Assembly (NCBI GenBank): GCA_012960505.1
Contig: DUBC01000011.1
Location: 99,223-141,961, forward strand
Direction: 5' to 3'
DNA length: 42,739 nucleotides
DNA from: Verrucomicrobiales bacterium
GTDB taxonomy: Bacteria; Verrucomicrobiota; Verrucomicrobiia; Verrucomicrobiales; DEV007
A program made the position numbers and the translations under genes. Positions within the stretch are counted from its first letter, which is position 1. Every line of letters starts with the position of its first letter. Shown here piece by piece: positions 7,814 through 17,328 of the stretch. The notes under the pieces were generated by a model. That model was not told the DNA's origin. It was given only the letters and a program-made list of their open reading frames with translations, and ran no database searches.

Positions 7814-8914
7814 CTAATAGTTTAATTGGGCTAAGTTTTTTGGTATAAATTTCCCTGACTTGCGTATGAGTTTATTATCAAACCAAATTTCTCCTCCGCC
7901 ATAATCAGGTCGCTGAATGCATACCATGTCCCAGTGGACTTGACTCCGATTGCCATTATCGGCGATGCCTTCATATGCTTGCCCAGGTGTGAAATGGAAG
8001 CTCCCTGCGATTTTTTCATCAAATAAGATATCTCGCATGGGTTCTTTGATTTTTGGGTTGAAGCCGATAGCGAATTCTCCAATGAATCTTGCTCCAGGGT
8101 CAGAATCCAATATCTTGTTTATCGCTTTGGTGTTATTGGCTGTTGCTTTGACTATTTTGCCCTTCTCAAATGTTAGCTGAATGTCATCAAAAGAGATTCC
8201 CTGGTAAATGGTGGGAGCATTATAGGTTATTACACCTTCGACGGAATTCTTTACTGGTGCGCTGAAGCATTCGCCGTCAGGAATGTTATGCGTTCCTCCA
8301 CAGGCAATTGCCTTCAGACCTTTCATTGAAAACTTCAAGTCAGTGCCATTTCCTTTAATGTGAACTTTGCTCGTTTTAGACATTAATGATTCTAGCCGTT
8401 TCATGGCAGGGACTAATTTCTTGTAATTAAGAAGGCACACTTCAAAGAAGAAATCTTCGAACGCTTCAGTACTCATTCCTGCTTGCTGTGCCATTGCTGA
8501 GTGAGGCCAGCGGAGCACGCACCAACGTGTTTTGTTGACTCGATAATTCTGAACGGGCCGCATTCTTTTCATGGCTAGTGCCATGTCCTTCGATGGAACG
8601 TCGGCGTTCTCGGCTATGTTGTGGCTTCCGCGAAGTGCTATGAATGCATCCATTTGTTTCATTTGATGCATAGAATATTTTGCTAAGCTGTCATACTGCT
8701 TTTCAGTTCCGCCCTTAAGTAGCTCTCTTCCAATTCGTGCACTATGTAGATTAACAAATGGTTGGGCCCCTGCTTTCCTGATTGCTCTTATTATTGCAAT
8801 GGGAACGGCCTCAGGAATGTCGTACGCATCAATCAATACATTGTCTCCGCGCTTCACTGATGTTGAATAGCGGACAAGTTGAGTGGCGAGTTGATCTATA
8901 CGTGGGTCGTGCAT
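7814..8914 (-). CDS. M29-family metallo-aminopeptidase (AmpS/PepS type)
   Basis: This 366-residue cytosolic aminopeptidase cuts N-terminal residues from peptides. It matches the thermophilic aminopeptidase family M29 along its length. The N-terminal domain begins [15 protein letters not shown] and contains [11 protein letters not shown]. The catalytic half contains [11 protein letters not shown], the metal-binding [22 protein letters not shown] and the HWDMV motif near the end, which supply the Glu, His and Asp ligands of the two-metal site. The length is slightly under the usual 400-410. It reads towards the tRNA gene and is divergent from the helicase at 9029. Confidence 0.9.
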   Translation of the reverse strand: MHDPRIDQLATQLVRYSTSVKRGDNVLIDAYDIPEAVPIAIIRAIRKAGAQPFVNLHSARIGRELLKGGTEKQYDSLAKYSMHQMKQMDAFIALRGSHNIAENADVPSKDMALAMKRMRPVQNYRVNKTRWCVLRWPHSAMAQQAGMSTEAFEDFFFEVCLLNYKKLVPAMKRLESLMSKTSKVHIKGNGTDLKFSMKGLKAIACGGTHNIPDGECFSAPVKNSVEGVITYNAPTIYQGISFDDIQLTFEKGKIVKATANNTKAINKILDSDPGARFIGEFAIGFNPKIKEPMRDILFDEKIAGSFHFTPGQAYEGIADNGNRSQVHWDMVCIQRPDYGGGEIWFDNKLIRKSGKFIPKNLAQLNY

Positions 8915-9028
8915 GGTTTTCTAAGTGATAATAGATTAAATAGGAGGTCAAATGTATAGCAGTTCTCTATAGCTAATATAATTAAATTATCTTCTATTTA
9001 TTCATATTTTCGAGGTTGCATTAGCAGG

Positions 9029-11062
9029 GTGGGGAGATTCAGTGAGATTGCCCTGAAGTATTCACCAAAATTTGATCTAGCTGACCTAAATTCCTCACAG
9101 CGGGATGCCGTGAGACAGATTCATGGGCCGGTTCTTATTCTGGCCGGAGCAGGAACAGGAAAGACTAGGACTGTTATTTCTAGGGTCGCTCATATGATTG
9201 ATACGGGCATATCCCCCAGTCATATTTTGGCTGTGACTTTCACGAACAAGGCAGCAAATGAAATGCGGGAAAGAATATCGAGTATAGTAAAAAAAAATCA
9301 GGCCAAGGAAATTACAGTATGCACTTTCCATTCTCTTTGTGTGCGCATTTTGCGTCAAGGCATTGATAGGATCGGGTACAAGAAGAATTTTACTATATAT
9401 ACCGGTTCTGATCAAGTCGGCTTGGTAAGGAAGTTAATTGCCAGAAAGGCCGCCAAGGATGAGTCGTTGGATCATAACCTAGCTTTGAGTTTAATCGGAA
9501 GAAGTAAAAACAAGGGAGTGCCAGTATCAGAAATGAATGATTCACTCATTAGTGAAATCGAGAAAGCTTATAATGCTGAGCTTAAAATTCTCAATGCTTT
9601 GGACTTTGATGACTTACTTTTATTTGCTGTCAGACTCCTTAATGATCATGAGGATTTGCGCTCGGTCTGGAGGGACAAATTTCAATTCATTACAGTTGAT
9701 GAGTTCCAAGATACGAACGGTCAGCAAATGAAATTGATTCAGAGTTTAGTGGGCAAAGAACAGAACATTTGTGTTGTAGGAGATGATGATCAATCAATCT
9801 ACGGATGGAGGGGAGCAGAGATCACAAATATTCTAGATTTTGAACGATTTTTCAATGAACCCAAAATAATTAAGCTTGAGCAAAATTATCGTAGTACTCA
9901 GGCAATACTGCACACAGCTAATTCCGTTATTTGCCATAATCCAAGACGAAGAGAGAAGCAATTGTGGAGTGAAAATGTTACCAATGAAAACGTAAGAGTA
10001 GTAGCGATGGCAGATGAAAATGCTGAATCACAGCTAGTAGTTGATGAGATTTTGGAAATGACGACAACAGAGAAAAGAAGGTATGAAGATTTTGCGGTCC
10101 TCTTTAGAATGAATAGTCAGTCTAGGCTCTTTGAAACAAAATTAAGAGAATATAAAATACCTTACAGGGTAATTGGTGGACAGTCATTCTATGATCGCCG
10201 GGAGATTAAGGATCTTATTGCATATTTGACTATAATTAAAAATCCCGATGATGATATTAATCTTTTAAGAGTTATCAATAATCCACCGCGTGGGATTGGA
10301 GCGGCAAGTATTGAGATAGCGACAGATCAGAGTCGCGATCTTGGAGTTAGTCTTTCAGAGGTTCTGCAAAGTGAAGACTATCAAAAGAAGTTACCTCAGA
10401 GGTCAAGATCTTCAGTAAAGAAGTTTATTGATATGTTAGAAGGCTATCGCTCTCCGATGATGTCATCATACAGTGGATTCGGCAGTCTATTTTCTCAGTT
10501 TGTTGACGAGATAGATTTTGTTGATTATTTGAGAAGAACGTGCAAGACCGATACTGAACGTGAGCAAAGGAAGTTGAATGTCGCTGACTTTCTAGTGTCC
10601 TTGCGTGATTATGAGTCGAGTGGGAGAAAGAATGGGCTGCAAGGTTTCCTCGATGATGTTGCGTTACAACAAGACCGGGAGGATGACGATGATGGTTCTG
10701 GTGTAAATTTGATTACACTTCATGCAGCGAAGGGTCTTGAGTTCCCTGTAGTTTATCTCGTCGGGTTAGAGGAGGGAGTTCTCCCTCACAAGAGATCCCT
10801 CGAAGAGGGGACTAAGGACGAGGAGAGAAGGCTGTTATATGTAGGAATGACGAGAGCAATGGAAAGACTCACAATGAGTTTTTGCTCAATGAGAGTTCGG
10901 TACGGGGAAGGGGTGTATTGTGAGAGAAGTTCATTTCTTGATGAAATGGACCCTCAATACGTTGATATTTTTTCTAATGATGAGCTCTCTGCTGGGCCGG
11001 TAGAAGAGAATGATGCGATGGCATATTTTGCTCGAATGAAGGAAATGCTCGAAGAGGATTGA
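9029..11062 (+). CDS. UvrD/PcrA/Rep-type superfamily 1A DNA helicase
   Basis: This is an ATP-dependent 3'-5' helicase, likely serving nucleotide-excision or mismatch repair and removal of stalled replication or transcription complexes. The motifs occur in order: Q-motif LNSSQRDAV (20-28), Walker A AGAGTGKTR (39-47), motif II DEFQDTN, VGDDDQSIYGWRGA, QNYRST (motif IV), LHAAKGLEFPVVYLVGLEEG (motif V) and RRLLYVGMTRA (motif VI). All catalytic residues are intact. The 677-residue length is normal for PcrA/UvrD. The start is a GTG at 9029; no ATG lies closer to the Q-motif. The C-terminus (MAYFARMKEMLEED) lacks the Tudor-like tail of some PcrA proteins. Confidence 0.94.
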   Translation: MGRFSEIALKYSPKFDLADLNSSQRDAVRQIHGPVLILAGAGTGKTRTVISRVAHMIDTGISPSHILAVTFTNKAANEMRERISSIVKKNQAKEITVCTFHSLCVRILRQGIDRIGYKKNFTIYTGSDQVGLVRKLIARKAAKDESLDHNLALSLIGRSKNKGVPVSEMNDSLISEIEKAYNAELKILNALDFDDLLLFAVRLLNDHEDLRSVWRDKFQFITVDEFQDTNGQQMKLIQSLVGKEQNICVVGDDDQSIYGWRGAEITNILDFERFFNEPKIIKLEQNYRSTQAILHTANSVICHNPRRREKQLWSENVTNENVRVVAMADENAESQLVVDEILEMTTTEKRRYEDFAVLFRMNSQSRLFETKLREYKIPYRVIGGQSFYDRREIKDLIAYLTIIKNPDDDINLLRVINNPPRGIGAASIEIATDQSRDLGVSLSEVLQSEDYQKKLPQRSRSSVKKFIDMLEGYRSPMMSSYSGFGSLFSQFVDEIDFVDYLRRTCKTDTEREQRKLNVADFLVSLRDYESSGRKNGLQGFLDDVALQQDREDDDDGSGVNLITLHAAKGLEFPVVYLVGLEEGVLPHKRSLEEGTKDEERRLLYVGMTRAMERLTMSFCSMRVRYGEGVYCERSSFLDEMDPQYVDIFSNDELSAGPVEENDAMAYFARMKEMLEED

Positions 11063-11068
11063 AGAGAT

Positions 11069-11224
11069 ATGAACAAAGGTAAACAGGGGATGGAGGCTAA
11101 GTTGGAAACCTATAATGTCATGGTTCTTGTATTTAATGTCCTGAGGGTTGAATCGTTTTTGATGTTAAGTGGATTTGCAGTTATGGATATGATTACGGAC
11201 CTTTACCTTAAAAAGAAGATTTAG
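11069..11224 (+). CDS. Possible 51-residue protein just after the helicase gene
   Basis: ATG 11069 opens seven bases after the helicase stop, preceded by a GAAGAGGA...GAAGAG purine stretch, and runs to TAG 11222-11224. The peptide begins MNKGKQGMEAKLETYNVMVL and continues with a hydrophobic middle and a KKKI end. I do not recognise a family. Position and a plausible ribosome-binding site are the only support; it may be fortuitous. The rest of 11063-11452 holds the simple repeat and DUF1501 remnant listed separately. Confidence 0.25.
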   Translation: MNKGKQGMEAKLETYNVMVLVFNVLRVESFLMLSGFAVMDMITDLYLKKKI

Positions 11225-11246
11225 AGATTAGATTAGATTGGCTTGT

Positions 11247-11282
11247 TTGAGCTTGAGCTTGAGCTTGAGTCTTGAGTCTTGA
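11247..11282. repeat. Simple tandem repeat (GCTTGA)3 followed by (GTCTTGA)2
   Basis: Three perfect hexamers GCTTGA and two heptamers GTCTTGA stand back to back after TTGA, preceded at about 11224-11239 by AGATT repeats. The tract lies between the possible small ORF and the DUF1501 remnant. It looks like slippage-prone debris rather than a regulatory site. Confidence 0.85.
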
Positions 11283-11297
11283 GGAGGGATCCTTCAC

Positions 11298-11381
11298 GCA
11301 ATTATTTAATGGATTAAATTTTCCATGTGCGTTAATCAATCGGAAGTTATCGCCATCGTGGAGGTAAGTTAACTTCTCATG
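11298..11381 (-). pseudogene. Remnant of the 3' end of a DUF1501 gene
   Basis: On the minus strand this segment encodes HEKLTYLHDGDNFRLINAHGK. It matches the C-terminus [21 protein letters not shown] of the DUF1501 protein at 17329-18747. The DNA also aligns with plus-strand 17331-17421, for example in CAATCGGAAGT and GGTAAGTTAACTT. Past the lysine the remnant is shifted by one base. In the restored frame it reads IH-stop-IIA-stop against IHEIIA-stop in the intact gene. The homology ends upstream at about 11381, where no more DUF1501 sequence is present, so only about the last 28 codons survive. It abuts the 5' side of the oppositely oriented DUF1501 gene at 11453. Confidence 0.88.
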
Positions 11382-11452
11382 GGCATAATAATAAAAAGTT
11401 TCTGCCGACAACTAGTTTGCAAAGGATTACAAGATCATCTAAGATCGAAGTG

Positions 11453-12772
11453 ATGGCACTGAATCGCCGAGAGTTTTTTAGAATGGGGGGTCTATCGCTC
11501 GGTGCAATCTCACCCTTGGGATTGTCTTTGTCTGAGGTGTTGGCAAATGAAGCAGTCAGTGGAGGTGATAAGCAAATCAATGTCATATTCATGTTTCTTC
11601 AAGGTGGCGCAAGTCATATCGATATGTATGACATGAAGCCCAATTCTCCGAAGGAAATTCGTGGAAAATATAATCCGGCTCGCACGAATATTCCTGGACT
11701 CCACCTAAGTGATCAATTGCCCAAGCTTGGAAAATGCGCTGACAAATTTTCCCTAATTCGTTCCATGCATTCTTTCTGCTCCAAGCACGGAGAAGGTGAT
11801 GTGGACATTATGTGTGGCAGCCCTCGTGATAAAAATCTTCAGGCACCTGGGATCGGTGCAGTTTTGAGTCTTCAACAAAAACAGCACGCGGCCGTTCCTC
11901 CATTTGTTCATTTGGGAGACATGAAGCATCCGGCGCATAGCGCTCCCGGTTACGGGGGGTACTTGGGCCGTGCCTATGATCCCTTTCTCATTAAGCAGGA
12001 CCCGAATGCCGCAGACTTTTCCGTTCGGACATTTGATTCGGCTGAGGGCGTCGATGTGAGCCGGTTAGCTGGTCGCAAAAATCTTTTGCGATCTCTTGAT
12101 CTCTTTCAGGCTAATCGAGAGAAGCAGCTTGAGTTTGCTCGTGCGCACAATGCCTTTACCGAGAAGGCTTTGAGCCTTTCCACGTCGACCAAGGCGAAAG
12201 AGGCATTTGATCTGTCCAAGGAGCCACGCAAATTGCGCGATACTTACGGTCGTAACAATGTTGGACAAGGAATGTTATTGGCTCGTCGACTAGTTGAGGC
12301 GGGGGTGCGATTTGTTACAATTCAGGGGTATCAAGATACCGGCATTTACGCTTGGGATCATCACTGGGGGATTTTTTCACATCTCGATAAGCAGCTGCCT
12401 ATCTACGACAGTGCTTATTCGGCGCTCCTAAACGATCTTGATGATCGCGGCTTACTCGAAACTACACTGGTGATTACTGCTGGGGAATTCGGTCGCACGC
12501 CAAAACTTAATACGGATAAACGCGGGCCGGGCCGAGATCATTGGGCGGATTGTTTTAGCCTAACCATGGGAGGAGGTGGTATTGAGACCGGGAGGCTGAT
12601 CGGGGCCAGCGATAAGCACGGGGAAGTGCCTACTGATCGCCCAGTTTCTATCGCCGACTTTGCAGCCACTGTATATCACGTTTTGGGGCTTGACCCCAAA
12701 AGTGAGTACGTTGCTCAAGGCCGCCGCATGAAAATGCTTCCAGAAGGATCGGTAATCAGTGAACTCCTCTAA
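11453..12772 (+). CDS. DUF1501 secreted protein (alkaline phosphatase/sulfatase-like fold)
   Basis: The 439-residue product belongs to DUF1501 (PF07394), predicted exported proteins with an alkaline-phosphatase-like fold, abundant in Planctomycetes and Verrucomicrobia and of unproven biochemical role. ATG 11453 is chosen over an upstream TTG because it puts the Tat-type signal NRREFFRMGGLSLGAISPLG at the N-terminus. Family motifs: FMFLQGGASHIDMYDMKP, SLIRSMHS, ITAGEFGRTP and GRDHWADCFSLTMGGGG, then the VYHVLGLDP end. The usual DUF1549/DUF1553 or DUF1800 partner is not adjacent. It stands alone between a DUF1501 remnant and the CotH protein, and its sequence differs clearly from the second DUF1501 copy at 17329. 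Confidence 0.92.
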   Translation: MALNRREFFRMGGLSLGAISPLGLSLSEVLANEAVSGGDKQINVIFMFLQGGASHIDMYDMKPNSPKEIRGKYNPARTNIPGLHLSDQLPKLGKCADKFSLIRSMHSFCSKHGEGDVDIMCGSPRDKNLQAPGIGAVLSLQQKQHAAVPPFVHLGDMKHPAHSAPGYGGYLGRAYDPFLIKQDPNAADFSVRTFDSAEGVDVSRLAGRKNLLRSLDLFQANREKQLEFARAHNAFTEKALSLSTSTKAKEAFDLSKEPRKLRDTYGRNNVGQGMLLARRLVEAGVRFVTIQGYQDTGIYAWDHHWGIFSHLDKQLPIYDSAYSALLNDLDDRGLLETTLVITAGEFGRTPKLNTDKRGPGRDHWADCFSLTMGGGGIETGRLIGASDKHGEVPTDRPVSIADFAATVYHVLGLDPKSEYVAQGRRMKMLPEGSVISELL

Positions 12773-13012
12773 TATTTTGCTTAAAGAGCTTCTTTGTGTT
12801 CCTGCTGATATTATTAATTGATATACTGCTATAATAACCTAGCCAGATATTAAGGATATTTGAAAACTCAAATAAGAAGGTTTCTGAGGTATCAGCAAAA
12901 AGGACATGGCAAGATTTGAGTGTATTCTCTTTGTGTGGATCTAACTCATTGCTTCGGAGTTGCTGATTGACGGGTTCTCTACTGGAAGCAATAGTAATTC
13001 GTATTCTCTTTC

Positions 13013-16000
13013 ATGTTCCTTTGTTGTATCATAACGGATCAAATTCGATCAAAGATTCTCCTCCTTGGTGTTATCGTTTCTTCAGAACTTTTGTCGACGT
13101 TTGTTTTAGCAGATGTTGTAATCAATGAGATTCATTATGACGCTAACCCGAAGACCGAGCCTACTGAATTTGTGGAATTGTTCAATTCTGGTGATGCAAG
13201 AGTCGATGTTTCTGGCTGGCGGATAGCAGGTGGTGTCGATTATACTTTTCCAGATGGAAGCACTTTGGATTCGGGTGACTTTTTGGTTATAGCTGAAGAT
13301 GCAGCGGTGATACGATCAAGGTTTGGTTTCCAAACTGTTCATCAATACAGGGGGGGACTCGACAATGATGGAGAAAAAATTAAACTTATGGACTCTTTCG
13401 GAAAGGACGTTGATGAGGTTGATTACGACTCAGGATTTCCATGGCCGACTTCAGCACGTGGAGTCGGAAGTTCAATGGAGCTAATTCATCCACTACTAGA
13501 TAATGATCTTGGCGGATCGTGGAGGAGTTCATCTGTTGGTTCAATTGGCCCCGAAGTTACTTATATTTCGAAGGGCTCGTCTTGGCGTTACCGAAAAGGA
13601 AACAGCGAGCCGTCAAATCCGATCACCGCGTGGCGCGAGATCGTCTTCGTCGAAGATGGTACATGGTTCACTGGTGAATCAGTCATTGGGTTCGGTGATG
13701 GTGATGATGTGACTGTGTTATCTGACATGCAGAACGCATATTCAACGGTTTACTTTCGCAAGAGATTTAATGTTGAATCCGGTAAAATTCCAGCCCGGCT
13801 CCTTGTCCGTCTGTATATTGATGACGGAGCAATTGTTTGGATTAACGGAACAGAGATTGCTCGTGTTTCTGTTACTTCAGGAGCCAAGGATTTTGATGAC
13901 CTTGGGAGAAATCACGAGGCATCTTGGGAAGAGTTGGTAATTCCTAATGTCAGAAACTTTTTGGTAGAGGGTACGAACATGATTGCAGTGCATGGTCTGA
14001 ACGGTAGCTCCGGAAGCAGTGATTTTTCTTTTGATCTCGAACTGAAGACTCCACCCGCAAACACTGCCTCCGGGGACCCTTCTCCAGGTCTGGTTAATAC
14101 GGTCACTCCGAACTCTGTGAGCAGTGCACCGCCAGTCATTCGTCAGGTAGAGCACAGCCCCAAGGAGCCATTGGCAAATGAGAATGTCATTGTCAGTGCT
14201 AAGGTTACAGACGGGGACGGAGTCAGTAAAGTTACCCTTAATTATCAACTAATAAGACCAGGCAGTTATATTCGAAAAGACGACGATTCTTATGACGAGG
14301 GGTGGGTCGATCTGCTCATGAATGACAGTGGATCAAGCGGTGATGCTGTTTTGGGTGATTCGATCTACAGTGTCACTGTACCTGCCGAGGAGCATGTTCA
14401 CCGGCAACTGGTTCGTTACAGGATTACCGTAGAGGACACTGCAGGGAATTCTGTTAAGGTTCCTTACGCTGATGACGAGTCTCCGAACTTTGCTTATTTT
14501 GTTTACAACGGTGTTCCCTCGTGGACAGGAACCGAACGACCAGGAGTCATTGCACCCAAGACCTTCCCGGTCGAGGTTATGAGGGACTCTCTGCCGGTAT
14601 ATCATCTCATTGCCAACTCAACAGATGTCAGAAATAGCCAATATAGTAGCGGTTCGGACGGAACTCGAATGTGGGGAACGATGGTTTACGATGGACGGGT
14701 CTACGATCATATCCAATTCTATAACCGCGGAGAGGCGTCGACTTATGTTAGTGGAAAAAACAAGTGGCGATTCAAGTTTAACCGGGCCAGAGATTTTGTT
14801 GCGCGCGACATTTACGGGAAAAAATACAAAAGCAAATGGAAGACTTTGAATTTCAATTCATGCTCGTCGCCATGGGTTGACGTTAATCGAGGAATGGCGG
14901 GAATCGATGAGGCCGTTCCGCATAGGCTCTACCAACTAGCCGGTGTGCCAAGCTCAAATACCCATTGGGTTCAATTCCGTGTCATTGACGGTAACGATGA
15001 GGCTCCTTCGAATCAATATTCGGGAGACTTGTGGGGTCTTTACCTTGCGATCGAACATCCTGATAGGCGATTCCTTGCCGAGAAGGGTCTTCCGGACGGA
15101 AGCGTTTACAAGATTCAGGGCGGGAGTGGGAACAAAAAAAATCAAGGCCCGGCACATTCGGAAAACTCATCTGACTGGTCTTCGTTCTACAGGTCAAGCG
15201 CGGATCGGAACAATGTCAGTTGGTGGCGGGATAACTTTAATCTTCAAAAGTTCTATGGTTTTCGTGCAATTAACCGGGCGACTGGCAATGTTGACCTTCG
15301 GGATCAGACTAACTACTTCATGTATCATCATCCCGAAGGTCAGTGGGAGGTTATCCCGTGGGACCTCGACATGATGTATGCGCCAGTCGTACACATCTGG
15401 AGTGGTGTTATTCGGGCTGACGCGTGTTTGTCTCATGCTGAAATAAGCATTGAGTATAAGAATAGGTGCCGTGATCTGATTGATTTATTATTCTCCGACA
15501 AGGATCGGTACGGAGGTCATGCTGCGCAGTTAGTTGAGGAACTTTCTCAGGTAATTAACCCTTCCGGGCAATCGTTCACAATGGTTGATGTTGATCAGTT
15601 CATGTGGAGCTATCATCCCAATACTAAAGGAGATCATCGCGGGCCATGGTATCTTAGGTCAAAAGTGGAAACTACTCTGCGTGATAATTACACGCGCAGT
15701 ATTCCCACGTCGGATCACGAAGGGTTTCAGCAAAATGTCATCGATTATATGCATGATACCGACGAGGACGGAAAATTTAGCGTTGGTGACGGTGACGAGG
15801 ACGGGTACGGTTTCAACTATCTCTCTCGGGAAGCAATGGACAGTAGAATTCCTAACACTCCGACCATTTCTTATGTAGGCCCCGTGGGTCATCCTGTTAC
15901 AGTAGCGCGTTTTCAGAGTGGCAGCTTTTCCGATCCGCAAGGATCCGAAACTTTTGGCTCAATGAAGTGGAGGGTCGGTGAAGTGGCAAATCCGTTAACT

Positions 16001-17113
16001 CCCAACCATGTGGCTGGAGAGCCCTGGAAATATGAAATTCAGGAAGTTTGGGATTCTGGTGAGCTTACAACCTTTTCTTCTCTAGTGACATTTCCTACTG
16101 TGGCCCTACGATCTGGTCACACTTACCGTGTTCGCGTTCAGCACACCGACGATACTAATCGAAGTAGTCACTGGTCAGAGCCAATAGAATTTATCGCAGG
16201 AGAACCGGACGTTAAGCCTTATCAAGAGAGTATTATGATAACTGAGGTCATGTATAACCCTCAGGCAGGCTCATCTCTTGAATTTATTGAGCTTAAGAAT
16301 GTTGGTAATGACTCACTGAGTTTAACTGACGTAAGATTCACTAAGGGTATTGATTTTGACTTTCCGCCAGGAACGATTCTTGGGCCTGGTAAGTTTGCCC
16401 TAGTCGTTAACGATTTGGCAGAGTTTCAAAGAGCTTACGGAGAGGGGATCCCGGTCGTTGGTGAGTGGGATCCTGATGACAACCTAAGTAACGGGGGTGA
16501 ACAGGTTAAACTGTCGTTCGGAGCGGGAACGGAGATACATAATTTTACTTATGACGATGATTTTCCTTGGCCTGAGAGTGCGGACGGGGCAGGACGGTCC
16601 CTTGTCTTACGGGCTCCATTTTCTTCTCCTCGTCCAGATCACGAATTTGCCGACAACTGGAGGCCGAGTCGACTCATTGGAGGTTCTCCTGGGGCGGATG
16701 ACGAATTGTCTTTTGATTCCTGGAGAGAAGCTTTCTTTATCCTTCCTGAACTTGAGGATCTTTCAGTTAGCGGAAATGATGCCGACCCTGACACTGACGG
16801 GATGTCAAACTTCATTGAGTTCTTTTTCGGAGGACACCCAAAAGAGTCTGGAACTGCGCCCGTGTCGGTTACTTTAGATCAAGAAGATGGGGCAAAGTAT
16901 TTGGAGATTGCCTTTGCTCGACGCGTAGGGCTCGGAGTCAGTTTTGAAATCCAGAATTCCAGAGATTTAATCGACTGGGAAACGGACCGAGACTTGGTCA
17001 TGGTGTCGATTGTTGATAATGCCGACGGAACAGAAACCGTCAGGGTCCGATCAGGAGTCGAATTACCCGCAAATGAGCAAAATTTTGTGAGGATCAAGGT
17101 TATAGGCGAATAG
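13013..17113 (+). CDS. Very large secreted protein with two lamin-tail domains and a CotH-like domain
   Basis: The 1366-residue product begins with a signal peptide (hydrophobic core LLLGVIVSSELLSTFVLA). The order of regions is: lamin-tail domain 1 (about 34-150, VVINEIHYDANP...EFVELFNSG); a beta-sandwich segment (about 185-350); an Ig/fibronectin-like segment (about 375-495); a CotH-kinase-like domain (about 510-900, with FYNRGEASTYVSGKNKWRFK, LWGLYLAIEHPD and WEVIPWDLDMMYAP); lamin-tail domain 2 (about 1080-1200, IMITEVMYNPQAGSSLEFIELKN); and a C-terminal module with the DADPDTDGMSNFIEFFFGG motif seen at the ends of many verrucomicrobial extracellular proteins. CotH proteins in spore formers are atypical protein kinases. 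Whether this one is active cannot be read here. Probable role: cell surface or extracellular matrix. Confidence 0.92.
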   Translation: MFLCCIITDQIRSKILLLGVIVSSELLSTFVLADVVINEIHYDANPKTEPTEFVELFNSGDARVDVSGWRIAGGVDYTFPDGSTLDSGDFLVIAEDAAVIRSRFGFQTVHQYRGGLDNDGEKIKLMDSFGKDVDEVDYDSGFPWPTSARGVGSSMELIHPLLDNDLGGSWRSSSVGSIGPEVTYISKGSSWRYRKGNSEPSNPITAWREIVFVEDGTWFTGESVIGFGDGDDVTVLSDMQNAYSTVYFRKRFNVESGKIPARLLVRLYIDDGAIVWINGTEIARVSVTSGAKDFDDLGRNHEASWEELVIPNVRNFLVEGTNMIAVHGLNGSSGSSDFSFDLELKTPPANTASGDPSPGLVNTVTPNSVSSAPPVIRQVEHSPKEPLANENVIVSAKVTDGDGVSKVTLNYQLIRPGSYIRKDDDSYDEGWVDLLMNDSGSSGDAVLGDSIYSVTVPAEEHVHRQLVRYRITVEDTAGNSVKVPYADDESPNFAYFVYNGVPSWTGTERPGVIAPKTFPVEVMRDSLPVYHLIANSTDVRNSQYSSGSDGTRMWGTMVYDGRVYDHIQFYNRGEASTYVSGKNKWRFKFNRARDFVARDIYGKKYKSKWKTLNFNSCSSPWVDVNRGMAGIDEAVPHRLYQLAGVPSSNTHWVQFRVIDGNDEAPSNQYSGDLWGLYLAIEHPDRRFLAEKGLPDGSVYKIQGGSGNKKNQGPAHSENSSDWSSFYRSSADRNNVSWWRDNFNLQKFYGFRAINRATGNVDLRDQTNYFMYHHPEGQWEVIPWDLDMMYAPVVHIWSGVIRADACLSHAEISIEYKNRCRDLIDLLFSDKDRYGGHAAQLVEELSQVINPSGQSFTMVDVDQFMWSYHPNTKGDHRGPWYLRSKVETTLRDNYTRSIPTSDHEGFQQNVIDYMHDTDEDGKFSVGDGDEDGYGFNYLSREAMDSRIPNTPTISYVGPVGHPVTVARFQSGSFSDPQGSETFGSMKWRVGEVANPLTPNHVAGEPWKYEIQEVWDSGELTTFSSLVTFPTVALRSGHTYRVRVQHTDDTNRSSHWSEPIEFIAGEPDVKPYQESIMITEVMYNPQAGSSLEFIELKNVGNDSLSLTDVRFTKGIDFDFPPGTILGPGKFALVVNDLAEFQRAYGEGIPVVGEWDPDDNLSNGGEQVKLSFGAGTEIHNFTYDDDFPWPESADGAGRSLVLRAPFSSPRPDHEFADNWRPSRLIGGSPGADDELSFDSWREAFFILPELEDLSVSGNDADPDTDGMSNFIEFFFGGHPKESGTAPVSVTLDQEDGAKYLEIAFARRVGLGVSFEIQNSRDLIDWETDRDLVMVSIVDNADGTETVRVRSGVELPANEQNFVRIKVIGE

Positions 17114-17328
17114 AATACTATTTAAATTCCCGTTCACCTTACATTAGGCGGGCTCTGATCGTTCTTATAAGGGACATGAAGGAGTCGTTTTGGAAATTAC
17201 CAAAGCTAGAATATTTAATAATATCGTTAAGTTTCTCACAGAATAAACGCAGTCTGCTTAAGTTAAAATGTTGCAAGTGCAATTGTATCCCTTCGCTTAC
17301 ACTATAACTTCCGAGGATCAACTAATTC

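Noticed and set aside
11208..11411. Intact 67-residue minus-strand protein
   Set aside because: The recognisable part is only a DUF1501 C-terminus; the rest is frame-shifted debris and simple repeat. It is treated as a pseudogene.
13877..15940. Several 60-145 codon frames on both strands inside the CotH gene
   Set aside because: They are shadows of a long coding region, without ribosome-binding sites or family resemblance.
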